Assembly (NCBI RefSeq): GCF_045278715.1
Contig: NZ_CP136420.1
Location: 2,480,001-2,544,000, forward strand
DNA: 64,000 bases
Direction of reading: 5' to 3'
Source of the DNA: Neomoorella carbonis
GTDB taxonomy: Bacteria > Bacillota > DSM-521 > Neomoorellales > Neomoorellaceae
In this document: positions 43,835 to 52,766 of the stretch, in pieces
Numbering within the stretch: the first letter of the stretch is position 1
Layout: each line of letters starts with the position of its first letter
Position numbers and translations under genes: made by a program
Notes under the pieces: generated by a model
Told to the model about the DNA's origin: nothing
The model's input: only the letters and a program-made list of their open reading frames with translations
Databases searched by the model: none

Positions 43835-44794
43835 CTAGACCCTGCCCGGCAACAGGTCCAAATGGGACTTCAAAACATAGCCCACCTGGCCGCCTCCGGT
43901 CTTTACCCGCCAGTAAGAAGGTTCCTCCGCTTTTAACCAGGACAGCAGGTCCTCATCCTCCAGGACAGCTACCTCTTCCCCGGCCGCCAGGTTAAGCATG
44001 TCAACATACTTACTTCCCCGGCGTTCTTTAAGGCTGGTGGTTTTATTTACCCTGCCCACGGCCATGACCATGGCTCCCCAGGCCGGCTCCCAGCGGTAGG
44101 TGTGGGTTACCGTCCGGCTCTGGATTTTTGTCCGGGGACCGGTTGCTTCCGGGGCCGACCAGAGGGACTGGCTGCTGATGGTTTTAATGACCAGCCGCCC
44201 CTCTTCCCGGGTAAAGTCCGTCGTCACCTGTTCGCTGACCCCCTGCCAGCCCTCGCCCTGGTCCAGCCATTTTTTATGCCAGCGTTCTTCATTGCCGGCA
44301 ACTTTACGCCAGATTTCCTGCAAACCTTCCCCCTGCCAGCTGTACAGGGCATAAAAGCTGCTCAAAAAATAGCCGCCGAAGCGCTCATCCAGGAGCTCCC
44401 GGATTAATATGGCATTGCGACCGGCCTCTAGCTGTATCACCTTTACTTCCTGCAGGGGCAGGGTATTCAGGCAGGCCAGCATTACCTGCTGGCTTCCCGC
44501 GGTGCTGAATATACCCAGCAGGCCCCGGTCTTTAGATACAGTAACGCCGATAATCTTTTCCGTCCCTGCCGCCGGGGCAATATCCCCTTCAGCCTGGAGG
44601 TGATAAACCCCGATTTTACGTCCTTCGGCCAGTTCCTGTAATATTTCCCTGCCTTCCTTGCTGTCCTGGCCCATCACGGCCAGGGCCCGGGCTTCATAAA
44701 CGTTGACTTCCCCGGTTGTCGTCCGCAGCCAGAAAACAACGGCTGCCACAGCGATAATTATCAATGATCGTAACCAGCGCCAGCGATTACCCAT
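43835..44794 (-). CDS. Membrane-anchored protein with C-terminal SH3b-like domain
   Basis: 319 residues from ATG 44794 (GGAGG just upstream). One N-terminal membrane anchor (SLIIIAVAAVVFWL) followed by an extracytoplasmic part. The last 60 residues have an SH3b pattern (LNLAAGEEVAVLEDEDLLSW, then YWRVKTGGGQVGYVLKSHLDLL), which often binds cell wall. The middle 200 residues are not recognised. It is 27 bp past the M20 amidohydrolase, probably co-transcribed. A role at the cell surface is inferred. Confidence 0.7.
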   Translation of the reverse strand: MGNRWRWLRSLIIIAVAAVVFWLRTTTGEVNVYEARALAVMGQDSKEGREILQELAEGRKIGVYHLQAEGDIAPAAGTEKIIGVTVSKDRGLLGIFSTAGSQQVMLACLNTLPLQEVKVIQLEAGRNAILIRELLDERFGGYFLSSFYALYSWQGEGLQEIWRKVAGNEERWHKKWLDQGEGWQGVSEQVTTDFTREEGRLVIKTISSQSLWSAPEATGPRTKIQSRTVTHTYRWEPAWGAMVMAVGRVNKTTSLKERRGSKYVDMLNLAAGEEVAVLEDEDLLSWLKAEEPSYWRVKTGGGQVGYVLKSHLDLLPGRV

Positions 44795-44821
44795 GTCCCC
44801 TCCCTCCATCCTTTTAAATTC

Positions 44822-46009
44822 TTATGCATCAGGATGGCGGGTATGAATATTGCCGGCAAATTCCTCTTTAATTCGCTGCAACAGCTCCCTGTCGAGCATG
44901 ACATCCGCCGCCGTCCAGGCCAGGGCCGTGGCCGCCAGGATTACAACCCGCCGCCCGGCCTCGCCCCGGACTGCCCGGGCAAACTGGTAGCTGTGGGGTA
45001 CCAGTTTGCCGGCGTTCAGAGATAGGTAGGGGTGGATGGCCGGCACAACCCGGCTGACATTACCCATATCCAGGGAACCGCGGCTGTAGCTGGGTGAGCC
45101 CGAATCCATTACTCCCAGCTTTTTCAAGTTGTCGCGCCAGGCTGCGGCCAGGGCACGGTTGGTCAGCATGGGTTCATAGGAAGGTTCGTAGTTGTGGTAC
45201 CAGTAGCGGGTACCCGTTGCCAGGGCTGCTGCCGCGGCGCAGTTTTCCACCCGCTCGACAACCTTATTTAATGCCCCCCGGGTCCGGGCGCGGACGTAAA
45301 AGCGAGCCACGGCGCGTTCGGGAATGATGTTGGGCGAAGTCCCCCCCTCGGTAATAATACCCTGGATGCTGGCCCCGTCTTTCAAGTAGGGGCGCAGGCT
45401 GTTGATATGATTGAACAACTGGATGACTGCTTCCAGAGCATTAATACCTTCTTCCGGGCTGGAGGCGGCATGGGCTGCCCGCCCCTCAAAAACGAATTCC
45501 AGGGCTTCCAGGGCCAGGGAGTTCACTTCCGCGGCATTGGTATCCCCAGGGTGAAACATCATGGCCGCATCCAGGTCGTCCAGGACGCCCTGGCGAACCA
45601 GCACAACCTTGGCCCCGCGGGTCTCTTCGGCCGGCGTACCTAAAACGACAACGGTCCCCCGGAGTTCTTTAATTACAGTGGCTAACGCCAATGCCGCCCC
45701 GAGGCTGGCAGCAGCTATCAGGTTGTGGCCGCAGGCATGCCCCAGCCCCGGCAGGGCGTCGTATTCGGCCAGCAGGGCCACCCGCGGGCCGGGACCGCCA
45801 TCTAGATCGGCCCTGAAGGCTGTCGGCAGCTGACACAGGGGCCGGGTAATCTTAAAACCCCGCTCCGCCAGGATGCCTGTCAGTAGATCTACGGCAAAAT
45901 ACTCCTGGTTGCCTGGTTCCGGGTGATCATAAATAGCTTCGGCTACATTGATAATTTGTTCTTTTAAGGTATCAATGGCCCGGGCAATTCTTTCTTTGAC
46001 GGCAAACAT
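44822..46009 (-). CDS. M20 family amidohydrolase (M20D)
   Basis: 395 residues. Metal-site motifs of the M20D/p-aminobenzoyl-glutamate hydrolase group: LLAEYDALPGLGHACGHNL, then GTPAEETRGAKV with the catalytic Glu pair, and the dimerisation insert GRAAHAASSPEEGINA. These enzymes hydrolyse N-acyl amino acids or aminobenzoyl-glutamate; the substrate here is open. The start is an ATG close to the divergent small Cys gene. Confidence 0.88.
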   Translation of the reverse strand: MFAVKERIARAIDTLKEQIINVAEAIYDHPEPGNQEYFAVDLLTGILAERGFKITRPLCQLPTAFRADLDGGPGPRVALLAEYDALPGLGHACGHNLIAAASLGAALALATVIKELRGTVVVLGTPAEETRGAKVVLVRQGVLDDLDAAMMFHPGDTNAAEVNSLALEALEFVFEGRAAHAASSPEEGINALEAVIQLFNHINSLRPYLKDGASIQGIITEGGTSPNIIPERAVARFYVRARTRGALNKVVERVENCAAAAALATGTRYWYHNYEPSYEPMLTNRALAAAWRDNLKKLGVMDSGSPSYSRGSLDMGNVSRVVPAIHPYLSLNAGKLVPHSYQFARAVRGEAGRRVVILAATALAWTAADVMLDRELLQRIKEEFAGNIHTRHPDA

Positions 46010-46116
46010 GTGTGACTCCCTGCAGCTGATAGATTAGATGCCCCGGCGGGGGAAATAATAACCTTGAGGAGCATTTGAGGGGCGAACATAAAACCGTAAA
46101 TAAGGGAGGTACTCCC

Positions 46117-46389
46117 ATGACCCTGGCTACCTGCAACCGGCATTGCTCCTATTTAAACTACGGTACCTGTGAGCTGGGCGGAATCCTGGAACAGGGCCAG
46201 CCCGTCCTTTGCCCTTACCGGCACCGGGTAACGGCCACCCTTACCGGGGAAGTAAGCTTTCCGGCGGCCAGACTGCCCCGCAGTTTCGCAACTCCCCCTC
46301 ATTACCGCTACCCCGGAACTAATCCTGCCCGCAGCAGCGGCCGCTCTTCCCAGGGGATCAGCGCCCCGCCGGGGCCGGGTGTAAGCTAA
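46117..46389 (+). CDS. Small Cys-rich hypothetical protein
   Basis: 90 residues from ATG 46117 (GGGAGG 7 nt upstream). Four cysteines in the first 35 residues (TCNRHCSYLNYGTCELGG, then LCPY) look like a metal site; the rest is basic and Pro/Ser-rich and probably disordered. Its stop overlaps the stop of the convergent peptidase gene by 4 bp. Not a family I can name. Confidence 0.6.
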   Translation: MTLATCNRHCSYLNYGTCELGGILEQGQPVLCPYRHRVTATLTGEVSFPAARLPRSFATPPHYRYPGTNPARSSGRSSQGISAPPGPGVS

Positions 46390-47318
46390 AGGATCTGCTG
46401 CCCGTCAACCCTGAGCCGGGGCTGGAGGAGAATGCCGTCCAGGTGGCTGGGAGTTTCAATCTGGCCGCCAAAGGTACTGTTATCGCCCAGAGCAATATGC
46501 ACGGTACCCCGTACCTTCTCATCTTCCAGGACGTTGCCTGTCAACCTGGCCAGGGGATTTAGCCCGATACCCAGTTCGGCAATGTTGCGGCTGGCAGGGC
46601 CGTAACGGGTAAAAATATCTTCTAACAGGCGGGCTTCCCGGCCGCCGCCGACCGCCACGGCCTGTCCTGCTTCAACTTTAATCCGCAAGGGTTTTTCTAA
46701 AACACCGATGCCGGCCAGGGCTCCGTCAATAACCAGCAGCCCCTGGGCCGTTCCTTCCACCGGGGCCACATAAGCCTCCCCCGCCGGCAGGTTACCAAAG
46801 CTGCCCGGCCGGGTGTAAAGGCCGGTATCGGGGTGCCCCTGGCGGCCGGCAATACTAAAGGTAAGATCCGTTCCCGCCGGGGTCGTCAGGTGGACCTCCC
46901 GGCCACGGGTCAAAATGGCTGCATAATGCTCACAATCGGCAGCCAGGGCCTTATAGTCGACGGCCAGGGTGCGTTCCAGCATATCAACTGTAGCGCCGGG
47001 TAAGGAGGCGATGCGGGCGCCGTTTGCGTTAGCCTCCCGGCGGGCCCGGGTGTGGGATAGGGATCTGGAGGTAGCCAGGACGGCGACCTGGCTTTCCCGC
47101 ATGGCGGCCGCAACCACAGCCGGCGGTTCCTGGCCGTGGTTGTCCCGCGGCAGCATAGTGATGATGGCCGCCTCGGCTTTTAGCTCCCGGGCGGCCTCAA
47201 AAAAAGCCTCACCAACGGGCTGCAGTTCAGTATCGGTAACCACGAGAACTGCTTCTCCGGCCCTGACCGCCAGGCATTCCATAAGGGCCAGGCGGCAGGC
47301 TGAAGCCAGATCAGGCAT
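46386..47318 (-). CDS. M29-like aminopeptidase family protein
   Basis: 310 residues from ATG 47318 (AGGAG 8 nt upstream). The C-terminal half carries the metal ligands expected of the thermophilic-aminopeptidase (M29) fold: Glu in ELGIGLNP, His in VHIALGDNSTFGG and the His/Asp of SHLDGI. It is shorter than classical M29 enzymes (about 370-410). It follows amrS by 14 bp and may be co-transcribed. Peptidase activity is inferred from the fold. Confidence 0.75.
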   Translation of the reverse strand: MPDLASACRLALMECLAVRAGEAVLVVTDTELQPVGEAFFEAARELKAEAAIITMLPRDNHGQEPPAVVAAAMRESQVAVLATSRSLSHTRARREANANGARIASLPGATVDMLERTLAVDYKALAADCEHYAAILTRGREVHLTTPAGTDLTFSIAGRQGHPDTGLYTRPGSFGNLPAGEAYVAPVEGTAQGLLVIDGALAGIGVLEKPLRIKVEAGQAVAVGGGREARLLEDIFTRYGPASRNIAELGIGLNPLARLTGNVLEDEKVRGTVHIALGDNSTFGGQIETPSHLDGILLQPRLRVDGQQIL

Positions 47319-47332
47319 GTTAACAACTCCTT

Positions 47333-48331
47333 TCAATCCCTTACAATGGCCAGCTCGCTTCCGCAGGCGCGGCAGGTACGCCCTGCCAGGCCCGGCAGGG
47401 AAACATAATAGCCTGTCCGCCGGATGACCAGTTCGCCGCAAACCGGGCAGTAGGTGTTGTTGGCCTCCGGGTCGGCCACATTGCCCAGGTAAACATAATG
47501 TAAGTATTGCCGGGCCATTTCCCAGGTGCGGCGCATGGTTGCCAGGGGCGTCGGCGGCGCTTTCAGGCGGTACCGGGGAAAGTAGCGGGAAAAGTGCAGG
47601 GGCGTATCTACGCTTAAATTATCGGCCACCCATTTTACCAGCCCGGCCAGTTCCTCCGGGTCGTCGTTTAAGCCGGTCACCAGAAGCGTCGTGATCTCTA
47701 CGTGGCTGCCAGCCTTTAATGCTGCCGCCGCCGTTTCAAGGACGGGCCGGTAGTCGCCGTGGACGATTTTGCGGTAAAATTCCAGGCTGAACCCTTTGAC
47801 ATCGATATTCCAGGCATCAATCCAGGGCAGGAGCTCGGCCAGGGGTTCCGGCCGGATAAAGCCGTTGGTCACCATAACATTCTTCAGCCCCGCTTCCCGG
47901 GCCAGCCGGGCTGTAGCCAGGACAAACTCAAACCACACCAGGGGCTCGGAATAGGTATAGGCTATCCCCACGCTGCCCACTTCCATGGCCTTATGAACCA
48001 GGTCCTCCGGGGTGACGGCTGCCGTCTCCGGTTCTTCCTGGGCTATCTCCCAGTTCTGGCAGAACTCACAGCGAAAATTGCAGCCCACCGTACCGGCCGA
48101 GAGTATGAGGCTCCCGGGATAAAAATGATAGAGAGGCTTTTTTTCAATGGGATCCAGGGCCAGGGAGGAATAGCGGCCGTAGTTGCGGGTATATAGACGC
48201 CCCTCCCGGTTTTCCCGCACCCGGCAGATGCCCCGGCCACCGGGGGCGATAACACAGGTATGGGGGCAGAGACGGCATTCCACCTTCTCTCCGGGTAACT
48301 TTACATAATACACAGCTTCCCTTCCGGCCAT
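47333..48331 (-). CDS. amrS: AmmeMemoRadiSam system radical SAM enzyme
   Basis: 332 residues. The radical SAM cluster motif is GCNFRCEFCQNWEIAQ (CxxxCxxC). There is an N-terminal Cys pair (CRLCPHTC) and a C-terminal rubredoxin-like zinc site (CPVCGELVI … CRACGS). The family always travels with Memo and AMMECR1 domains, which here are fused in the next gene upstream, 87 bp away. The reaction is not established; an RNA or small-molecule modification is suspected. Confidence 0.92.
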   Translation of the reverse strand: MAGREAVYYVKLPGEKVECRLCPHTCVIAPGGRGICRVRENREGRLYTRNYGRYSSLALDPIEKKPLYHFYPGSLILSAGTVGCNFRCEFCQNWEIAQEEPETAAVTPEDLVHKAMEVGSVGIAYTYSEPLVWFEFVLATARLAREAGLKNVMVTNGFIRPEPLAELLPWIDAWNIDVKGFSLEFYRKIVHGDYRPVLETAAAALKAGSHVEITTLLVTGLNDDPEELAGLVKWVADNLSVDTPLHFSRYFPRYRLKAPPTPLATMRRTWEMARQYLHYVYLGNVADPEANNTYCPVCGELVIRRTGYYVSLPGLAGRTCRACGSELAIVRD

Positions 48332-48418
48332 TGAACAACCCCCTCGTCATTTGCCTGGCTCGCCGGATCTTTTTCCCAACACTGGTTTAATTACCTTTAC
48401 CGGCCGGCTTATTATTAA

Positions 48419-49795
48419 TTAATGGTAGCGTGTAACCTTAAACCTTTCCAGCTGGTACGGCTCATCGGGACCGATGCCGCCCTTCTGACGGGCAATAGCC
48501 ACCTGTTCTTCAACGGTATCAATGCCCTCCAGATCCGGGAGGAGCAGTCCCCGCCGCCGGCCGCAGCTGACGATGACGCCGTATACCTTGGGGTCCAGGT
48601 CGGCCAGGGTAGCCGGTTCGGGTTCGCTCAAGACGTCTACCGAATATCGAAGTTCCGGCAGTTCTTCTACTGTCACCGGGGGAAAACGGGGATCTTCCAG
48701 GCCGGCTGCCAGGGCATTGTAAATAATCTCCTCGGCCAGGTTGGCCCTGGTTGGGCCGATGGTACCGATACATCCCCTTAAACTGCCGTGTTTTTTGATC
48801 GATACAAAGGCACCGGCCCGGCCGGCCAGTTCCGGGGGCAGGGGGTCGGGCACGGGCAACACTTTACCAGTCCGCAGGTAATGCTCCAGGCTCTGGCGGG
48901 CCAGGCGCACCGGCAACGACTCCGCTCCCGGTTTCTTTGCTTCAGCCAGCAGGCTCCGCCCCGGCGCTTTCCCTGTAGGCTCCAGGTGGGCGACCAGGTA
49001 ACCGACGCCAAAGGGGCCTTCATAGGACAAAACTTCCCCCCGCACTTCATAGCCGTCCAGGGCCCCCAGGCCCATTATAAAGGAACGCAGGCCGCACTCG
49101 CCGGCTCTTTCCGCCAGGTCATCCGGTATGGCCAGGATCCCCTCCACGTCCTGGCGAGCCAAAAGCTCCTTCACCCTGGCATCAAACTCCCTGCCCCGCG
49201 GGTCGTACCCTGCCGGCGCCCCGGGCAGGAGCCGGTGGGAAAGATCGCCGCTGGCCACCAGCAGGGCACGACGGGGGCCGGCCTCAATGGCACGGGCCAG
49301 GGCAGCGCCAAAGGCATAGAGCTGTTGCCGTTCCAGGAAGGCCATACCCATGGCTACCAGGGGAGCAGCAATACCTGCCTGTCGCAGGTAATAGAGGGGC
49401 ACCATCATACCGTGGTCCAGTTCCGGGGTTAACCTGTAACGACGGCAGGCGGCATCGTCCAGCCAGGCCACCGGCACCCCCCTTTCCCGGGCCGCCTCAG
49501 CTATGGCCCGGCTGAGTTCCAGGTCCAAAGGATAAGTAAACCTGACTTCCCCGGCTCTAAAGGCCGCCAGATCACCCTTTAACTCCCCGGTGGCCCAGAT
49601 TCCTACGGCGTCGCGGAAAACCGGCCCGTGGGGAGAAATGATGACTACCACCTCCGGGTGGCGGGCGGCAAGTTTTGCTGCCAGTTCTTTAACCGCCTTA
49701 ACTGTGGCCGCAATTCTGGTCACCTCGCCGCGGCCAACTTCCGGAACCATAAGCGGCGGGTGGGGCATAAAGACCACATCCAGTACACATCCCAT
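48419..49795 (-). CDS. Memo-AMMECR1 fusion (AmmeMemoRadiSam system proteins B and A)
   Basis: 458 residues from ATG 49795 (GGGGTG 5-6 nt upstream). The N-terminal 270 residues are a Memo/class III extradiol-dioxygenase-like domain (VFMPHPPLMVPEVG; VVIISPHGPV; LLVASGDLSHRL). The C-terminal 180 are an AMMECR1 domain with its hallmark GSLRGCIGTIGP. The two are separate genes in many species. Next to amrS, this one polypeptide completes the three-part system. Confidence 0.93.
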   Translation of the reverse strand: MGCVLDVVFMPHPPLMVPEVGRGEVTRIAATVKAVKELAAKLAARHPEVVVIISPHGPVFRDAVGIWATGELKGDLAAFRAGEVRFTYPLDLELSRAIAEAARERGVPVAWLDDAACRRYRLTPELDHGMMVPLYYLRQAGIAAPLVAMGMAFLERQQLYAFGAALARAIEAGPRRALLVASGDLSHRLLPGAPAGYDPRGREFDARVKELLARQDVEGILAIPDDLAERAGECGLRSFIMGLGALDGYEVRGEVLSYEGPFGVGYLVAHLEPTGKAPGRSLLAEAKKPGAESLPVRLARQSLEHYLRTGKVLPVPDPLPPELAGRAGAFVSIKKHGSLRGCIGTIGPTRANLAEEIIYNALAAGLEDPRFPPVTVEELPELRYSVDVLSEPEPATLADLDPKVYGVIVSCGRRRGLLLPDLEGIDTVEEQVAIARQKGGIGPDEPYQLERFKVTRYH

Positions 49796-50050
49796 ACAAT
49801 CACCCCTTTTAATATGACCCGACACTCATCCTTTCATGTAACTGCTTCCAGCCCGTGGCTTCCCTTCAGGTTTACTTTACCACATCTACCAGCACTTTGA
49901 CAGGGGGTAAAGATCCTGGTGCCATTTGCTATTGTACCGGCGGCGTTCCTTGCGTTAGAATAAAAGGGAATATAGCTTGAGCATACGGCTATATCCGGCA
50001 ACCCGGTGGCAGGTTTTAATACCAATTTACCTACCCGGAGGTGACAGGAA

Positions 50051-51757
50051 ATGCCTCTTTTCATATCCCTGGTTGAACGGATGAGTGTAGTTATAACCCT
50101 GGCCTTTATCCTGACCCGTTCCCGGACATTCCGGAAATTGCTGCAGGAGCAGGCCAGTTCTTACCAAAAATTTCTATTAATCCTGCTTTTTGGTTCGCTG
50201 GGAATCTTTGGTACCTACTCCGGCATCCCCCTCCAGGATGCCCTGGCCAACTCCCGGGTTATTGCCCCCATGGTAGGCGGGCTGTTTGGCGGTCCCATGG
50301 TCGGCTTCCTGTCCGGCTTGATCGCCGGCGCTCACCGTTACTTCCTGGGGGGCTTCACCGCCCTGGCCTGTGGCGTTTCCACCACGGTCGAAGGCCTGCT
50401 GGGAGGCCTGGTAGCCCGGGCCTACCGCCGGCGCCCCATACCCTGGCCGGTGGCCTTTGCCGCCGGTTTCGGTGCTGAAGCGTTGCAGATGCTGATTATC
50501 CTGGCCCTGTCACGGCCCTTTGCTGCCGCCTGGAGCCTGGTCAAGGTCATCGCCTGGCCCATGATGCTGGTTAATGCCAGCGGTATTGCCCTGGCGGTAA
50601 TCATTATTCAGAACGTCCTCCGGGAGCAGGAGCTGGCCGGTGCCGTCCAGGCCCAGAAGGCCTTAAAAATTGCCAACAAAACCCTGCCCTACTTACGCCG
50701 GGGGCTTAATGCGGATTCCGCCCGTCAAGCGGCGGCTATTATTATGGAGATTACGGGTCTGGAGGCTGTAGCCCTTACCAGAGGCGATGAAATTCTGGCC
50801 CACGTCGGTGCCGGGAGCGACCATCACCGCCAGGGACAGAAGGTTCTGACCAGTGCCACCCGCCAGGCCCTGGAAACCGGCAAAATCCAGGTGGCCCAGG
50901 TGGCAGCGGAAATCGGTTGCCACCACCAGGGTTGTCCCTTAAAGGCAGCCGTAGTCGTCCCCCTGCACTCGCGCGGCAAGGTAATCGGTACCTTAAAGCT
51001 CTACCACACCCGGGCCAATGCCGTTGGCCCCCTGGACCTGGAGCTGGCCGCGGGCCTGGGCCACCTCTTCTCCACCCAGCTCGAACTGGCGGAAATTGAC
51101 CGGCAGGAACAACTGGTTGCCAGGGCCGAGATCCGGGCGTTGCAGTCCCAGATCAACCCCCACTTTTTGTTTAATGCCCTGAACACCATCATGTCCGTCT
51201 GCCGCCTGGACCCGGAAAAGGCGCGGCAACTCCTGGGGTACCTGGGAGACTTCTTCCGCCGCAACCTCCAGCATCCGGAGCGGCCGGTCACCCTGGCTAC
51301 AGAAATTGAGCATGTACGTTCTTACCTGGCCATTGAGAAGGCCCGCTTCGGCTCCCGCCTGGAGGTAACCATTGACATCGAGCCCGGAGTAGCCCATTAC
51401 CTTTTGCCGGCCCTGACCCTCCAGCCCCTGGTGGAAAACGCCGTCAAGCACGGCCTTTTACCCCGCCGGGAAGGAGGCCGGGTAACCATCATCGCCCGGG
51501 AGGTAGACGGCGAGGCCCGGATAACCGTCAGTGACAATGGCGTGGGTATAGATTTAAACAAGGTAAACGGGTTATTAACGGGTAAACCGGGTAATAGTAA
51601 CAATGTCGGCCTGGTTAACGTTCATGAGCGCCTGCGCCTGCTCTACGGACCGGAATACGGCCTGCGCTTTAGCCTGAATCCGGGAGGCGGTACGCGAGTG
51701 GAATTCTCCCTGCCCCGGCAGAGCCAGGCAGTTTTGCAGGAAGGGGTAGCCGGTTGA
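50051..51757 (+). CDS. LytS/YpdA-type sensor histidine kinase
   Basis: 568 residues. N-terminal 5TM-LYT sensor with five to six helices (FGSLGIFGTYSGIPLQD; GGLFGGPMVGFLSGLIAGAH), a GAF domain around 215-350, His kinase motif SQINPHFLFNALNTIMS, and an ATPase with N box PLVENAVKHGLL and DNGVGI. CGGAGGTG precedes the ATG. LytS proteins sense envelope or metabolite signals and phosphorylate a LytR-type regulator. No such regulator follows; a terminator comes at once, so this kinase is an orphan. Confidence 0.9.
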   Translation: MPLFISLVERMSVVITLAFILTRSRTFRKLLQEQASSYQKFLLILLFGSLGIFGTYSGIPLQDALANSRVIAPMVGGLFGGPMVGFLSGLIAGAHRYFLGGFTALACGVSTTVEGLLGGLVARAYRRRPIPWPVAFAAGFGAEALQMLIILALSRPFAAAWSLVKVIAWPMMLVNASGIALAVIIIQNVLREQELAGAVQAQKALKIANKTLPYLRRGLNADSARQAAAIIMEITGLEAVALTRGDEILAHVGAGSDHHRQGQKVLTSATRQALETGKIQVAQVAAEIGCHHQGCPLKAAVVVPLHSRGKVIGTLKLYHTRANAVGPLDLELAAGLGHLFSTQLELAEIDRQEQLVARAEIRALQSQINPHFLFNALNTIMSVCRLDPEKARQLLGYLGDFFRRNLQHPERPVTLATEIEHVRSYLAIEKARFGSRLEVTIDIEPGVAHYLLPALTLQPLVENAVKHGLLPRREGGRVTIIAREVDGEARITVSDNGVGIDLNKVNGLLTGKPGNSNNVGLVNVHERLRLLYGPEYGLRFSLNPGGGTRVEFSLPRQSQAVLQEGVAG

Positions 51758-51809
51758 TGCAAGCCCCCATCGCCCGCGAAGAAAAACCGGCCCGCCACGA
51801 ATTACGTTA

Positions 51810-51839
51810 CCCCCCTGGCATCAGGGGGCTTTCCTATTT
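51810..51839 (+). terminator. Terminator after the sensor kinase
   Basis: CCCCCT (51811-51816) pairs with AGGGGG (51823-51828), followed by CTTTCCTATTT. It overlaps the 3' end of the convergent cwlD. Confidence 0.6.
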
Positions 51840-52558
51840 GCCTGGCCGGCACCGGGGCCTTTTCCAGCCAGGTAATTAACAATACCGGCGTAGATGGCAA
51901 AGGCCATCTGGCGCTGGTAGTGGGGATCGGCCAGGAGCTTTTCTTCCCGCGGGTTGGAGATAAAGCCGACTTCCACAATGACTGCCGGGATCTCCTGGGT
52001 GCGGAGGACAAAAGCGTCGATACTTAAAGGTACCCGGTCGGTATTGGCCAGGCGGCGCCTGATTTCCGCCTGGATGGCCTCGGCCAGTTTTTTCCCTTCC
52101 GGCGATCGGGGGTCGTAAAAGAGCTGGGCGCCCTTTTCCCGGGCGTCAAAGGCGTTGCAGTGGACGGAGATAAAGAGATCAGCCTTGACCTTCCGGGCGA
52201 GCTTAACCCGTTCCACCAGGTCATCGCCGGATTCCCCTTCCGGGACGTTTTCATCCTGGCGGGTGAGGAAAACGTGAGCGCCGCCCTGGCTTAAAAATTC
52301 TGCCAGTCGCTGGCTGATGGCCAGATTCACCCGGTCTTCCGGGGTCCCTCCAGGACCAGTGGCACCGGAATCAATCCCGCCGTGACCGGGGTCGACCACC
52401 ACCACCTGGTTGGCCACCGCCCAGGAAAGGGCCTGGATGGCCCGCTCCTCTTCCAGGCTCCGGTAACCGCTCCAGGCCAGAAAAACAGCTCCAACTGCCA
52501 GCAGGGCGGCCATAACCTTCAGGCCGCGCCGCCGGGAAACAATTACCACCCGCGCCAT
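51821..52558 (-). CDS. cwlD: N-acetylmuramoyl-L-alanine amidase CwlD
   Basis: 245 residues. An N-terminal membrane anchor (VMAALLAVGAVFLAW) precedes an amidase_3 domain with the zinc motifs VVDPGHGGIDSGATG, the Glu of TPEDRVNLAI, ADLFISVHCNAF and the catalytic Glu in VIVEVGFISN. CwlD cleaves the stem peptide from muramic acid and in spore formers makes muramic delta-lactam in the cortex. It is monocistronic, consistent with sporulation control. Confidence 0.92.
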   Translation of the reverse strand: MARVVIVSRRRGLKVMAALLAVGAVFLAWSGYRSLEEERAIQALSWAVANQVVVVDPGHGGIDSGATGPGGTPEDRVNLAISQRLAEFLSQGGAHVFLTRQDENVPEGESGDDLVERVKLARKVKADLFISVHCNAFDAREKGAQLFYDPRSPEGKKLAEAIQAEIRRRLANTDRVPLSIDAFVLRTQEIPAVIVEVGFISNPREEKLLADPHYQRQMAFAIYAGIVNYLAGKGPGAGQANRKAP

Positions 52559-52766
52559 GAACCCCGCCTCCCCCGGTAAAAAATATGCCCTAAATTAATT
52601 CGTTAAACCAGGGAACTATTTCCTGCGCGGCAAATAAATAATCCTTGATCCTCCTTCCTTATTATTGTTAAAATTAATTCTCAAGCAAAAGCGAAGGGTC
52701 CTTCAAAAAGGTTACCTAAACCACCTGAGAAGTGAAAACTATGGGAATAAGAAGGGAAGAAAAACT

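Noticed and set aside
51757..51879. A 40-codon frame starting at the TGATG after the sensor kinase gene, as a LytR remnant
   Set aside because: Its sequence does not resemble the start of a response regulator and it runs into a terminator and the convergent cwlD.
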